64,000 bases of DNA from Paenibacillus albus. Its GTDB lineage: Bacteria > Bacillota > Bacilli > Paenibacillales > Paenibacillaceae. Where the stretch lies: NCBI RefSeq assembly GCF_003952225.1, contig NZ_CP034437.1, forward strand, positions 3,982,501 to 4,046,500, read 5' to 3'. The notes under the pieces are model-generated. The model had not been told where the DNA came from, searched no databases, and worked only from the letters and a program-made list of their open reading frames with translations. The translations under genes were made by a program, and so were the position numbers. Below are positions 23,664 through 33,333 of the stretch, one piece after another. Each line of letters opens with the position of its first letter. Position 1 is the stretch's first letter.

Positions 23664-25399
23664 ATGATGAAAAAATGTATGGATTATTTCAAATGGACCA
23701 TTGTGCTCTATGTAGGGATGGGCCCATTGTGCTCTATGTAGGGATGGGCTTTGTGGTTCAATTTTTTAATACGTTGGGCATTAAGGTTTTTCAAGAACTG
23801 CTAGATCGGTTCACTGTGGCTCACAATTTCAATGATGTCATATCCCAAATCTTCTTATACGGAGCTCTTCTTGTTGGGGCGACGATACTCAATTACCTCA
23901 TCAATTACCCCGATACCTATTTAGCTAACAGCATACTGGAGAAGTTGAAGATCATGGCACTGGCTAAGGTGTCCAAAATCGATTATTCCGCTTACCAAAA
24001 CATCGGCACTGGCGAGATGATTAAAGTGATAGAGAACGGTGCATCAGCCGGAACAAGTATCATCCATTCTTTCTATCTCAGAATACTTCACGAATTGTTA
24101 CCGACGATTATCTTTAGTCTGTTCTTTATAAGCCTCTATAATATTAGAATTATGTTGATCATAGCAGCAGGTTACGTGGTCATCTTCTTCTTGAATAATT
24201 TGCTGCTCCGGATGCTGTACCGAGTTAAAGCATCTTTACTTGATAATCAAGAAAAAATGTCTAAGTATTCGATACGAGGATTTATGGAGTTAGTGGTCTT
24301 TAGGCTGAACAAACGATATGAGAAAGAAATTCAACGCTTATACCATACCGCAGACGAGATTGTTAAGAAGAGTACCCAGATTAAAATGATTCATGAATCA
24401 TTTTTCACCATATTCGCGCTATTAGTTAACATCATTAAAGTTGTCGTATTAATTTATGGCATTAAACGTATATTGGCTGGAGATTCCTCGGTCGGGGTTA
24501 TTATCGCCTTGCTTTTGTATATCGATCAGGTATACACGCCTGTTGCCATATTCAATGTTCTTTACGTGGATTATAAGCTGAATAGAGTGACATATACGCG
24601 TCTTGAACAGTTTTTGAATGCGCCGGAGGACTTGAATCTGGATCGTGGCAGGGATGTGAAGGTATTAGCAGGAAATATCGACTTTATCAATGTAAGCTTT
24701 GATTATGGTCGTACGAAGCTGCTCAGTCATGCTTCTTTTTCCATCAAGCAAGGGAGTTCGGTTGCAATTGTCGGATTAAGCGGCAGTGGGAAGTCGACGA
24801 TTATCAAATTAATGCTGGGGCTCTTAAAGAAGAAATCCGGGTTAATCCGGTTTGACGGTATCGACGTTGATGAGATAAGGTTGAACAGCTTGTATGATCA
24901 TATCTCCTATGTATCTCAAGAGGCTCCGATATTTGATACCACAATACGAGGAAATATTGTCTTCGATCATGAGATGCCAGACGAGCATGTTTACGACATC
25001 TTAGATAAGGTTCACTTGAAGGAGAGAGTGATGAGCTTTCCCAATCAATTAAATACCATGGTTGGAGAAAGAGGGATGAAATTATCGGGTGGCGAGAGGC
25101 AGCGGCTTGCTTTCGGCCGAATAATCGCTCAGCAAAGAAAGATTGTTGTTCTCGATGAACCAGTGTCAGCACTTGATAACATTACGGAGAAGAACATCAT
25201 GGACGGTATTTTACAGATGTTTAGTGACAAAACATTAATAATAGTCGCACATCGGCTTCATTTCATGAAAAATATGGATAAGATCATCCTCGTTAAGGAT
25301 GGGGAGATTGTCGATGAAGGTAACTTTGAATATTTAATTCGTACGAATGAGTATTTCCAAGAGTTGTGGAACAAGGATGTTCAAAAGGAAGTAAGGTAG
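23664..25399 (+). pseudogene. ABC exporter (membrane plus ATPase), frame broken by a 26-bp duplication
   Basis: About 570 residues with N-terminal spans and a C-terminal ATPase: Walker A GLSGSGKSTI, signature LSGGERQRLAFG, Walker B VVLDEP and H-loop AHRLH. The ATG at 23664 has GGAGG 9 bases upstream and reads MMKKCMDYFKWTIVLYVGMG. A perfect 26-bp tandem repeat (23698-23749) then shifts the frame and stops it at 23739. Excising one copy gives one continuous reading frame. Without excision, only a TTG at 23627 with no ribosome site yields a long product. It would be an ABCB-like half-transporter, forming a homodimer. Confidence 0.8.
23698..23749 (+). repeat. 26-bp perfect tandem duplication inside the ABC exporter
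   Basis: Two identical 26-base units (23698-23723 and 23724-23749) starting CCATTGTGCTC. Because 26 is not a multiple of three, loss or gain of one unit switches the reading frame. Confidence 0.9.
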
Positions 25400-25531
25400 T
25401 CTTAAGAAGTTTTTAAAGCTTTTTTAATTACGTTGTCGATTTTGAATTTTCTTGTTCGTTGTATCTATATAGCGGACGAGTAAGACTGGTCTGCAATTAG
25501 GAGCTTCGCTCAATTATTAGGAGGAAAAAGG

Positions 25532-25876
25532 ATGCTATTTATGATGATTGTCAAAGCCTCGAAATATCCGGAAGGACCGAGTCCAGAGCTCCAAGAAGCT
25601 ATGACGAAATACAATGAAGATTTAGTTGAGGCAGGCGTGAGGGTCATGGCAAAGGGACTTCATCCAAGTTCAACTGGAATTCGAATTTCGTTTCCTGATA
25701 ACGGGGAAAAGCCGGTGGTTACGGATGGCCCGTTTACGGAGTCGAAAGAGCTGATTGCCGGGTTCTTCCTGATTGATGTGAAGTCGAGGGAAGAAGCTAT
25801 AGAGTGGGCCATGAGAGCGCCGGACCCGCAAGGACGTGGAGAAGGACAGATTGAATTGCGCCAAGTATTTGAATAG
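25532..25876 (+). CDS. YciI-family (YCII/DGPF domain) protein
   Basis: A 114-residue single-domain protein of the dimeric alpha/beta fold. The DGPF motif of the family is intact (VTDGPFTESKELIAGF, about residues 67-82). AGGAGG is well placed before the ATG. Family members are small intracellular proteins whose activities are mostly unknown; some are fused to, or near, ECF sigma factors, but none is seen here. A possible promoter TTGAAT-N18-TATATA lies at 25442-25471. Confidence 0.88.
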   Translation: MLFMMIVKASKYPEGPSPELQEAMTKYNEDLVEAGVRVMAKGLHPSSTGIRISFPDNGEKPVVTDGPFTESKELIAGFFLIDVKSREEAIEWAMRAPDPQGRGEGQIELRQVFE

Positions 25877-25898
25877 CGTGTCTGCCCGCAAATAATAA

Positions 25899-25942
25899 AT
25901 GCCTTTAAACACAAGGAATCCTGAGTGTTTAAAGGCATTTTT
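25899..25942. terminator. Bidirectional terminator between convergent genes
   Basis: ATGCCTTTAAACAC pairs perfectly with GTGTTTAAAGGCAT, with T runs on both strands. It serves the YciI gene and the amidase gene on the minus strand. Confidence 0.9.
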
Positions 25943-25948
25943 CACTTA

Positions 25949-27436
25949 TTATTGAACGCTCAAACGGATTTGATTGATGGCTTGAGCCAAAATATCCATC
26001 GTTCGATTCGATTCCGCAAGCGTATTTGCCGTTCCGCCGACTTCGATTAATGCGCTGTTAGGAGAGTAGTTTTGATTATACCACCCGTTGCCCACGCTTT
26101 TATCTTTGTAGTAGATTCCTCTGGACAGACCTGGATATTTGGCCATTACCAAAGCTTGTAATTTAGAGGCGAAGGCAGCGTTTTGCTTCCAATTCGGATT
26201 CTCAAGCCCAATTACAAAATATAATTTGGCGTAGTTAGTACCGCGAATATTGACTGTTGTCTCGCTTCTTGGACTCGTATCGCGATGAAGATCGAATAAG
26301 TACTTGATTTGCGGATGCAGAGCGAGCTGGTTGACGATTGTTTTTCCCGAATAAACGTATGATTTGGCATAATTGAATTGGCTGCCGTAGATCGATGAGT
26401 AATCGTAGGAAGTGTGATAAACCTCAGCTCCCATCGCTTGCAGCATGCCGGTCATCCGTGCTCCTAACATGGAGACGTTCGTTGTCGCATTAAATGCGAG
26501 ATCGGGATTCGTTACGCCAGGCAATTCCGGAATCCATGATTCCCGATTATGCGATTGGTAAATATAGATGGCCGACTTCGTGCTCGAATTTGCTGGCGGC
26601 ACCGAACTCAACTGAATGACCAGCTTGGATGAATCGCCGGTATTTTGAATTTGGTAGCTCACCTTCTGTTTTAACTCCGCTACGATTGAAATGGTCGAAG
26701 ATTTCGTATCCTTCATTATGTAACGGACATTAGAGATATAAGGGTTGTCTTGAGAAATGCCCGGAACTTCACCCATCGTATTGTTGGCAGGCTCGCTAAT
26801 AGGCCCATCAAACGTTACGCCTGGGAGATCGACGACCAGACGATCCGGATTCGTTAAAATGGAAACGCTAGGACTGAAGCTTCCATCTGCCGCGATCGTT
26901 AACAGATTATTCTTCGGTTGAATCGATTGCAGCGCGGGATATTGAGCAGGAGGAATTGCAGGTACGGTTGGATCGGCAGCAGGGTCACTGCCGGATACGC
27001 CGCTATTCGTTCTCCATAAACTGACCGCATAAGCAGAAGCATCCCACTTCACGACAAGACCAAGATTTTCGGCGACAAAACGAATCGGGAGCATGGTTAC
27101 TCCATTAATAACGATTGGCGGCTGCTCCAAAGGCATGGATTTTCCATCTAGAATCGCATAAGTACCGTTAATCGGCAGGACGATTGTCGTCTTATTATCC
27201 GTTAAGGTGGCAATTTGGCTTTTCTTATTCCAGGTCACATTAGCGCCAAGTCCTTCAGCGATGACCCGAATCGGCACCATCGTCGTTTGATTGATTAAAC
27301 GAGGAGGGGAGGCCGAGCTTAGCTTTTTACCGTCCAGAAACAGACCAATCGTTGCCGGTGCCGCATAGGAAGCCGGAACAGCTAATGTAAGTACGAACAA
27401 TAGCGACAACAGAGCAAGAATCGTTCTTCTCATCAT
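25949..27436 (-). CDS. Secreted SpoIIP-family cell-wall amidase with copper-amine-oxidase-like N-domains
   Basis: A 495-residue exported protein. A signal peptide (about 1-26) is followed by two copper-amine-oxidase N-like repeats (each ending in VPIRVIAEGLG or LPIRFVAENLG), an AMIN-like cell-wall-localising domain (about 165-270), and a SpoIIP-type amidase domain (IYIYQSHNRESW; LFDLHRDTSPR; IEVGG) from about residue 285. It would cut the N-acetylmuramoyl-L-alanine bond of peptidoglycan. The first ATG at 27436 directly abuts GAGGTGA, so the second, at 27433, may be the true start. SpoIIP itself acts in forespore engulfment, but this architecture is broader. Confidence 0.85.
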   Translation of the reverse strand: MMRRTILALLSLLFVLTLAVPASYAAPATIGLFLDGKKLSSASPPRLINQTTMVPIRVIAEGLGANVTWNKKSQIATLTDNKTTIVLPINGTYAILDGKSMPLEQPPIVINGVTMLPIRFVAENLGLVVKWDASAYAVSLWRTNSGVSGSDPAADPTVPAIPPAQYPALQSIQPKNNLLTIAADGSFSPSVSILTNPDRLVVDLPGVTFDGPISEPANNTMGEVPGISQDNPYISNVRYIMKDTKSSTISIVAELKQKVSYQIQNTGDSSKLVIQLSSVPPANSSTKSAIYIYQSHNRESWIPELPGVTNPDLAFNATTNVSMLGARMTGMLQAMGAEVYHTSYDYSSIYGSQFNYAKSYVYSGKTIVNQLALHPQIKYLFDLHRDTSPRSETTVNIRGTNYAKLYFVIGLENPNWKQNAAFASKLQALVMAKYPGLSRGIYYKDKSVGNGWYNQNYSPNSALIEVGGTANTLAESNRTMDILAQAINQIRLSVQ

Positions 27437-27657
27437 TCACCTCTAATCTAGTTGTCAATGCTGGCAACTTCTTGTCACAACAAAAAAACGACAGCCTCTT
27501 AAACATAAGAAACTATCGCTATTATTACAATGCAATATTATTGGTAATGATCCATTCGAAGAAAGATAGGGACCGATTCTATCAAAATCCCAGTCATCCT
27601 AGTATGCATTTGAATAGACTAATAAAGTAGTCGTGCATATTAAAGGGGGATAACGAT

Positions 27658-27924
27658 ATGGCTGTCAGCAACAAACAGATTTCGAAATACTACGGCAAGA
27701 AGATCTATGCACTTAAGAAGGACGGAACAGTCGTTACAGGAATTCTTACGCAGGTTCAAGGGAATCGTGTAATCCTGACGCAGTTTAGACAGGTTGAAGG
27801 GAAAACGGTAAAAGCAAAATTCCTCATTCCATTGTTATTATTTGATTTACTCGCTATTGGCTTGTTTGCTGGATTTGGCGGCTTCGGTGGTTTCGGTGGG
27901 TTTGATGGTGGATTTTATTATTAA
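27658..27924 (+). CDS. Small protein with a Gly/Phe-rich tail
   Basis: An 88-residue protein: a basic N-terminal half (KYYGKKIYALKKDGTVVTGI) resembling a small Sm/SH3-like barrel, one hydrophobic span (FLIPLLLFDLLAIGLFAGF), then repeated GFGG units ending in FYY. AAGGGGG lies 10 bases before the ATG. I do not recognise it; the Gly-Phe tail is seen in some spore-coat and surface proteins. No partner gene. The terminator region after it has a GATGGAGA/TCTCCATC stem without a T run. Confidence 0.65.
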   Translation: MAVSNKQISKYYGKKIYALKKDGTVVTGILTQVQGNRVILTQFRQVEGKTVKAKFLIPLLLFDLLAIGLFAGFGGFGGFGGFDGGFYY

Positions 27925-28192
27925 CGTATGAAGCTAAGTAAAGTGGGCAAACTTTACAAAGTGATCGTGATGGAGACTAGCGTCAGGCAAGCTTCTCCAT
28001 CAAGATACATATATCGGATTCTGATCCGATTCCCAGAGGATAATTAGGGTTATTTGAAATTTTTTCTTAACAAAATTTTGATAAAAAATTTTTTTAGACA
28101 AATTTCAGCAGATTTTTTATCTATTATGGGATATACTTGTGAATAGTCCGCTTGTTCGGGCATAATGTTCAAACTTTGGAGGTTTTTAATTA

Positions 28193-28393
28193 ATGGAAAC
28201 AGGTACAGTGAAATGGTTTAACGCAGAAAAAGGTTTTGGCTTCATTCAAAGAGAAAACGGTGACGATGTATTCGTTCATTTCTCTGCTATTCAAGGCGAT
28301 GGTTACAAATCTTTGGACGAAGGCCAACGTGTTGAATTCAATGTTGTTAAAGGCCAACGCGGACCACAAGCTGAAAATGTTGTAAAACTGTAA
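28193..28393 (+). CDS. Cold-shock protein (CspB-like)
   Basis: A 66-residue single cold-shock domain. RNP1 KGFGFI and RNP2 VFVHF are both intact, and the opening [17 protein letters not shown] is typical. It binds single-stranded RNA and DNA as an RNA chaperone. TTTGGAGG sits 8 bases before the ATG. The 110 bases before it are very AT-rich with several T tracts, as in the long cold-sensing leaders of csp genes; no consensus promoter is certain. A terminator follows at 28398. Confidence 0.95.
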   Translation: METGTVKWFNAEKGFGFIQRENGDDVFVHFSAIQGDGYKSLDEGQRVEFNVVKGQRGPQAENVVKL

Positions 28394-28397
28394 TCGC

Positions 28398-28436
28398 AAG
28401 CCTGTTTCTGACGCTAAGTCAGGACAGGCTTTTTAT
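28398..28436 (+). terminator. Terminator after the cold-shock gene
   Basis: AGCCTG...CAGGCT outer stem with inner TCTGAC/GTCAGG, followed by TTTT. Confidence 0.8.
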
Positions 28437-28494
28437 TTAGTCTTAAGTTACCCATAAAGCTGCGGAACTAGCATGCTGCAGTACTTAAACAACA

Positions 28495-28541
28495 AAGAAC
28501 CAGGTTAGAAGGCCAACCGCCTTATAATCCGGTTCTTTTTT
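28495..28541 (+). terminator. Second terminator-like hairpin downstream of the cold-shock gene
   Basis: AAGAACC...GGTTCTT outer stem with inner AAGGC/GCCTT, followed by six T. No gene lies between it and the previous terminator, so it is a backup or belongs to a lost gene. Confidence 0.7.
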
Positions 28542-28679
28542 ACGTTAAGGGATGCCGCCCATGAAGCATGCAGGATATAGCAGTGCAATCTTGAAGTAAT
28601 TATTAAAGTATTTAGTGAGGTTAATTCATACTCTTAATTCATACTCAAGGAATGCAGAGTCAAAGGAGACAGAACACAG

Positions 28680-29639
28680 ATGGCGATCAAAACCGCGTTC
28701 AGCGAAGAGGAGTTCATTCAAATTCTTTCGCAGTACAATGTAGGTGAATACATTCGTTCAGAACCATGCGCAGGCGGGACCGTTCAAACCAATATCGTTC
28801 TCCACACAACGAGAGGAGCGTTCGTGTTCAGATATTATGAGAATCGCAAGGAAAGCTCCGTTCTGTTCGAAGTAAACCTCCTTAGCTACCTGAAGGAGCA
28901 GCATTTTCCTTGTCCTTCACCTATTAGTGATAAGCAAGGTAGTTATATCGGCATTCATCAGTTGAAGCCATTTGTCCTATTCGAATTTATGGACGGTCAA
29001 CATATAAACAATCCGACGAATTACCAGCGGAAGCAGCTCATACAAAAAGCAGCAGAACTGCACAACCTCACCCAGCACTATTCCCCCGTAAATAGAGAAG
29101 AACGATTAAATTACACTGTCGATGTCTGCCGCGAGCTAGCCCAACAAGCCGCTCGCAGAATCAACACTACGGATGCGGAGGAGAAGCTCTGCTGGCATGA
29201 GCAGCAATTGCAACAGCTTCAGCTTCCACCGTCATTACCGATGGGGATTTGTCATGCGGATTTCCATTTTTCGAATGTTCTGTATTTAAATGATGAGTTT
29301 CATGCATTACTGGACTTTGATGATGCGAATCACACGTATCTTCTGTTTGATCTTGTAGGCTTGATTGAGTCCTCTGCATGGCGTCATGATCTGGACGACA
29401 CACTTGATATCACGAAGGCCAGACAGGTTGTTTCCGAATATACGAAGCATAGAGCGCTGCAAAACTCGGAAGAAATACATCTGTTCGATGTATACAAGCT
29501 TAGCATCTTAATGGATTGTGTTTGGTATTTCGATCGAGGAACCACTCAGAATTTCTATGAGAAAAGGAAGATTGACTTTTTAAATGCAATTGGGCGAGAA
29601 CAGTTCCATAATCAGCTCTTTGGATCTGATTTGATGTGA
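28680..29639 (+). CDS. APH/homoserine-kinase-II-like phosphotransferase
   Basis: A 319-residue protein-kinase-like phosphotransferase. The catalytic loop HADFHFSN (about residues 200-207) and the metal-binding LLDFDDA (about 218-224) are intact, and PEFxxFEFMDG is the hinge. Family members phosphorylate homoserine, choline or aminoglycosides. No threonine-biosynthesis gene is nearby, so a specific substrate is not claimed. The ATG is 8 bases after AAAGGAGA. It stands alone on a monocistronic unit. Confidence 0.85.
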   Translation: MAIKTAFSEEEFIQILSQYNVGEYIRSEPCAGGTVQTNIVLHTTRGAFVFRYYENRKESSVLFEVNLLSYLKEQHFPCPSPISDKQGSYIGIHQLKPFVLFEFMDGQHINNPTNYQRKQLIQKAAELHNLTQHYSPVNREERLNYTVDVCRELAQQAARRINTTDAEEKLCWHEQQLQQLQLPPSLPMGICHADFHFSNVLYLNDEFHALLDFDDANHTYLLFDLVGLIESSAWRHDLDDTLDITKARQVVSEYTKHRALQNSEEIHLFDVYKLSILMDCVWYFDRGTTQNFYEKRKIDFLNAIGREQFHNQLFGSDLM

Positions 29640-29744
29640 GATAGAATTGAAGATGGCAGGATTTTATAAAGAACTCTGCCATTTTGTCATACGAGCTGAG
29701 TGAACTTCTTCTATAATTTTGAATTGTGAAGGGGGACGTACGCA

Positions 29745-30641
29745 ATGAAGAATGGCTCTGCCGCATATCATGTTCCTCTCCAGCAGTTACGCCAGTTGAT
29801 GCTTCAACCCATCCGGATTGGCGGTTTAACGATTACTTTACTTGATGCGCTGTCGGCCGATCATGATGAGGGTTGGTCGCATCCACCTCACCGGCATCCC
29901 TGGTTTGAATTTAATTACGTCTCTGCCGGAGGGTTATACACGACGACAGCTGGGGACGAGTTCCGGATTGAAGCGGGACAGTCGTATCTCATTCCGCCCG
30001 GTATCGTTCACTCACATCGGCACCTGGAAGGGGAGAGCGACGAGGGCTTCTGCCTTCGGTGGCAAATCGTAGAGGAAGCTCGCGATGAAGGAATGGGTAC
30101 TGCCGAAGAGAAGGAATTTCTTCAATGCTTCTCGCAAATACGGCCATACGCGTTAAAAGCCGAAACGGCTGCGCCTCTGCTGGCGCTACGCCTTGAAATG
30201 AGCGTGCTATCCTTGCAATCCGCTTTTGCGAGCTGGATAACAGGGTTGTTCGAGGACTGGCGCGCAAGCACACAAATTCATTTATTACAAGCTCATGATC
30301 ACAGCGATGTGATTGTTAGGCAAACGCTGCTCTATCTGAACGCCTATTATGCAAACGAGCTGCGTGTAGAGGAAATCGCAAATAGTCTGCATGTAAGTTA
30401 CCGAACGTTAGCGAGGCTGTTCAAACAACGAACCGGCGTAACGGTCATCGAGAAATTGAGCGATATTCGCATCAGGCAGGCGAAGAAGCTGTTGATCGAA
30501 ACTCAGCTCACATTGAGGCAAATCGCGCATGCCGTGGGGTTAAGGAATGAGTTTTATTTCTCATCCTTATTTCGCCAAGTAGCGATGGTCACCCCGTCTT
30601 CATTCCGCGAGCTGCATATGTCTTGGTCTGACCAATTGTAA
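29745..30641 (+). CDS. AraC-family transcriptional regulator with cupin sensor
   Basis: A 298-residue AraC regulator. The N-terminal cupin-type sensor has a metal-like HPPHRHPWFEF (about residues 46-56), and the C-terminal pair of helix-turn-helix motifs spans about 205-295 (VEEIANSLHVSYRTLARLFK and later LTLRQIAHAVGL). AAGGGGG lies before the ATG. The alpha-mannosidase gene begins 37 bases downstream, so the regulator probably controls mannoside breakdown in the same operon. Confidence 0.92.
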   Translation: MKNGSAAYHVPLQQLRQLMLQPIRIGGLTITLLDALSADHDEGWSHPPHRHPWFEFNYVSAGGLYTTTAGDEFRIEAGQSYLIPPGIVHSHRHLEGESDEGFCLRWQIVEEARDEGMGTAEEKEFLQCFSQIRPYALKAETAAPLLALRLEMSVLSLQSAFASWITGLFEDWRASTQIHLLQAHDHSDVIVRQTLLYLNAYYANELRVEEIANSLHVSYRTLARLFKQRTGVTVIEKLSDIRIRQAKKLLIETQLTLRQIAHAVGLRNEFYFSSLFRQVAMVTPSSFRELHMSWSDQL

Positions 30642-30678
30642 GCGCTAGCAAGTTAATTGAGAAAGGTGAGGTTCAAAG

Positions 30679-33153
30679 ATGACGCAACTCGGGAAAATTC
30701 ATTTGATCGGCAATGCCCACTTAGACCCTGTATGGCTATGGCAATGGCAGGAAGGCTATGGTGAAATTAAAGCGACTTTTCGTTCTGCGCTTGATCGCCT
30801 GAAGGAATATCCGGAATTCGTCTTCACCCGCTCCTGCGCGGCCTATTATGCCTGGATAGAAGAGAATGCGCCAGACATGTTCGAAGAGATCAAGGTGCGC
30901 GTCGCAGAAGGACGATGGGTCATCGTCGGCGGTTGGTGGATTCAGCCGGATTGCAATTTGCCATCCGGTGAATCTTTCGCACGGCATGGGCTATATGGAC
31001 AGCGTTATTTTCAAGAGAAATTCGGTGTTATGGCGAAAGTGGGCTACAACGTCGATTCGTTCGGTCATAACGGCATGCTGCCGCAGCTTCTGAAGAAGAG
31101 CGGAATGGATTATTATGTCTTCATGCGTCCAGAGAAGCATGAGAAGGAATTGGAGCAGAATTTGTTCTGGTGGGAATCGGAGGATGGCAGCCGTGTCCTT
31201 ACATTCCGTCTCTCTGATAACTATTCAACCAGCTGGGGCGCGCCGTTCGAGGATAAAGTAGTAAGCCATGGATTGATGGCGGATCATGATGGCCATGCGC
31301 ATATGACTTTCTATGGCGTTGGCAATCACGGCGGCGGTCCGACAATCGGTAATTTGGAGGTCATCCAAGAGCTTCAAGAGAAGTTTGGGAAGGACCGGAT
31401 TGTCATCAGCACGCCAAATCAATATTTTGCCGAAATCGAATCGACTCAGCCTGAGCTGCCTGTACTGAAGGATGAGCTGCAGATGCATGCGGTAGGCTGT
31501 TACTCCACGCATTCGGAATCGAAGGAGAACAACCGCCGCGCTGAGCATCGTCTCCTAAACGCGGAGAAGTTCGCTTCGGCTGCGAATGTGCTGCTTGGAT
31601 TAAAGTATCCGAATGAGCAATTGAAGCTTGCTTGGGAGAACGTGCTGTTCAACCAATTCCACGATATTATGGGCGGCTGCAGCATACGAGAGGCCTTCCA
31701 GGATGCTCGCGAATCGTACGGCGAGGCGCTGCATATTGCGGCAAAAGCATTAAATGCGGCGACACAGCGCATCTCGTGGTCAATTAATACGATGAAGCCG
31801 GAAGTAAGCGCGCTTAGCAAGGATAAGAACTGGATGTCATGGGAGCAGGGCGATCTTGGCACACCGTTCGTCGTCTTTAACCCGCTGTCTTGGGAAGTAG
31901 AAGTTCCGGTTCACGCAAACCGCAGGATGACCTCCGTAACGGATGAGAGCGGAAATCCTGTACCGATGCAGACGATTCGCGCTTCTAGAACGAACGGTCA
32001 TGACAATTGGGATACGCTCTTCATCGCACAAGTTCCTGCCATGGGCTATCGTGTTTACTGGTGTTATTTGACGAAGGAGAATCAATCTGTACCGGTGGAT
32101 ATGCCTGTAATTGCAGAAGGCAATGTGCTGGAAAATGCCTTCCTCCGCGTCGAATTTAACACAAACTCAGGAACAATCAAGCGGATGATAGACAAACGGA
32201 CGAATACCGATGTGCTAGACGGCCCAGGTGCATTGCCTGTTATCATAGACGAGCATCATAGCGATACGTGGGGACATGGCTTACATAGCTACCGTGACCT
32301 TATCGGCTACTTCGCAGATGCTGAGGTGAAGGTACTTGAACACGGTCCACTGCGTGGTATCCTTCGCGTTACTAGCCGCTATAATGGCTCTACTTTGCGT
32401 CAAGATTTCACCTTGCATCACCACGCTTCCGAACTCCAAGTAAACGTGCAGCTCGAGTGGAGAGAGAAGCACAAGATGCTGAAGCTATCGTTCCCTGTCG
32501 CTGTTGAACAGGCAGAATCGGTGTCGGAAATTCCGTATGGCTACATCCAACGTGAGACGAACGGCAGGGAAGTGCCGGGGCAGCAGTGGTTTGATGTGTA
32601 CGGACAGTCTCGCGAGACAGGGGAATTACGCGGTCTAGCTATCCTTAACACAGGGAAGTATGCTTACGACGTGATGGGATCCGAAGCCCGGTTGACGGTA
32701 GTTCGCAGCCCGATCTTCGCCGATCACTATGGGGTACGTGACGATCAGGTGGAATATATGGACCAGGGCTTGCAAGAATTTAGTTATGCGCTTGTTCCGC
32801 ACGGCGGTTCCTGGCAGGAGAGCGGGATCGTCCGCAAAGCTTATGAACTAAACGTTCAGCCAATCGGCGTATGGGAAACTTATCACGAAGGACCGCTGCC
32901 GCAGCTTATGGAAGGCATTCAAATCGGAGCGGACCAAGTGGTGGCAACCGCGTTCAAACAAGCAGAGGACGGTGATGGCTGGATTGTACGCTGTTACGAA
33001 ACGTCAGGCGCTCCGGTAGAGACAGAAATCGTTGTTCCGTTGCTAGGCCGTACTTGGCGTGCAAGCTTCGGCAAATGTGAAATCAAAACCTTCTTCATTC
33101 CTAGCCATTCGTCAGAGCCTGTTCAGGAAGTGAATTTAATTGAGGTTCATTAA
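30679..33153 (+). CDS. GH38 alpha-mannosidase
   Basis: An 824-residue glycoside hydrolase family 38 enzyme that removes terminal alpha-linked mannose. Zinc-binding His14 and Asp16 (AHLDPVWLWQW) and the nucleophile Asp126 (GYNVDSFGHNG) are intact, and the family-typical sandwich domains follow to the end. There is no signal peptide, so it acts in the cytosol on imported mannosides. It follows the AraC regulator and complements the extracellular GH76 endo-mannanase found 11 kb downstream. AAAGGTGAGG precedes the ATG. Confidence 0.95.
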   Translation: MTQLGKIHLIGNAHLDPVWLWQWQEGYGEIKATFRSALDRLKEYPEFVFTRSCAAYYAWIEENAPDMFEEIKVRVAEGRWVIVGGWWIQPDCNLPSGESFARHGLYGQRYFQEKFGVMAKVGYNVDSFGHNGMLPQLLKKSGMDYYVFMRPEKHEKELEQNLFWWESEDGSRVLTFRLSDNYSTSWGAPFEDKVVSHGLMADHDGHAHMTFYGVGNHGGGPTIGNLEVIQELQEKFGKDRIVISTPNQYFAEIESTQPELPVLKDELQMHAVGCYSTHSESKENNRRAEHRLLNAEKFASAANVLLGLKYPNEQLKLAWENVLFNQFHDIMGGCSIREAFQDARESYGEALHIAAKALNAATQRISWSINTMKPEVSALSKDKNWMSWEQGDLGTPFVVFNPLSWEVEVPVHANRRMTSVTDESGNPVPMQTIRASRTNGHDNWDTLFIAQVPAMGYRVYWCYLTKENQSVPVDMPVIAEGNVLENAFLRVEFNTNSGTIKRMIDKRTNTDVLDGPGALPVIIDEHHSDTWGHGLHSYRDLIGYFADAEVKVLEHGPLRGILRVTSRYNGSTLRQDFTLHHHASELQVNVQLEWREKHKMLKLSFPVAVEQAESVSEIPYGYIQRETNGREVPGQQWFDVYGQSRETGELRGLAILNTGKYAYDVMGSEARLTVVRSPIFADHYGVRDDQVEYMDQGLQEFSYALVPHGGSWQESGIVRKAYELNVQPIGVWETYHEGPLPQLMEGIQIGADQVVATAFKQAEDGDGWIVRCYETSGAPVETEIVVPLLGRTWRASFGKCEIKTFFIPSHSSEPVQEVNLIEVH

Positions 33154-33178
33154 CTCTCGGTTAGATCGAGGAAGTGTG

Positions 33179-33205
33179 AAAAAGCCGCGTATATCGCGGC
33201 TTTTA
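33179..33205 (+). terminator. Terminator after the alpha-mannosidase gene
   Basis: AAAAGCCGCG/CGCGGCTTTT with a TATAT loop. An almost identical hairpin closes the S9 peptidase gene at 44322. Confidence 0.9.
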
Positions 33206-33333
33206 TTATTTAACGGGATAAAGCTTTCTTTAGAGCCTAGCCGCTGAGTCGTAACTTTCGCTGCGTGGTTTAGGCTATTCAACCACACGGATAGGATAGG
33301 GGGGCATATAGTAGTAAGCAAACGCGGAAGAGG

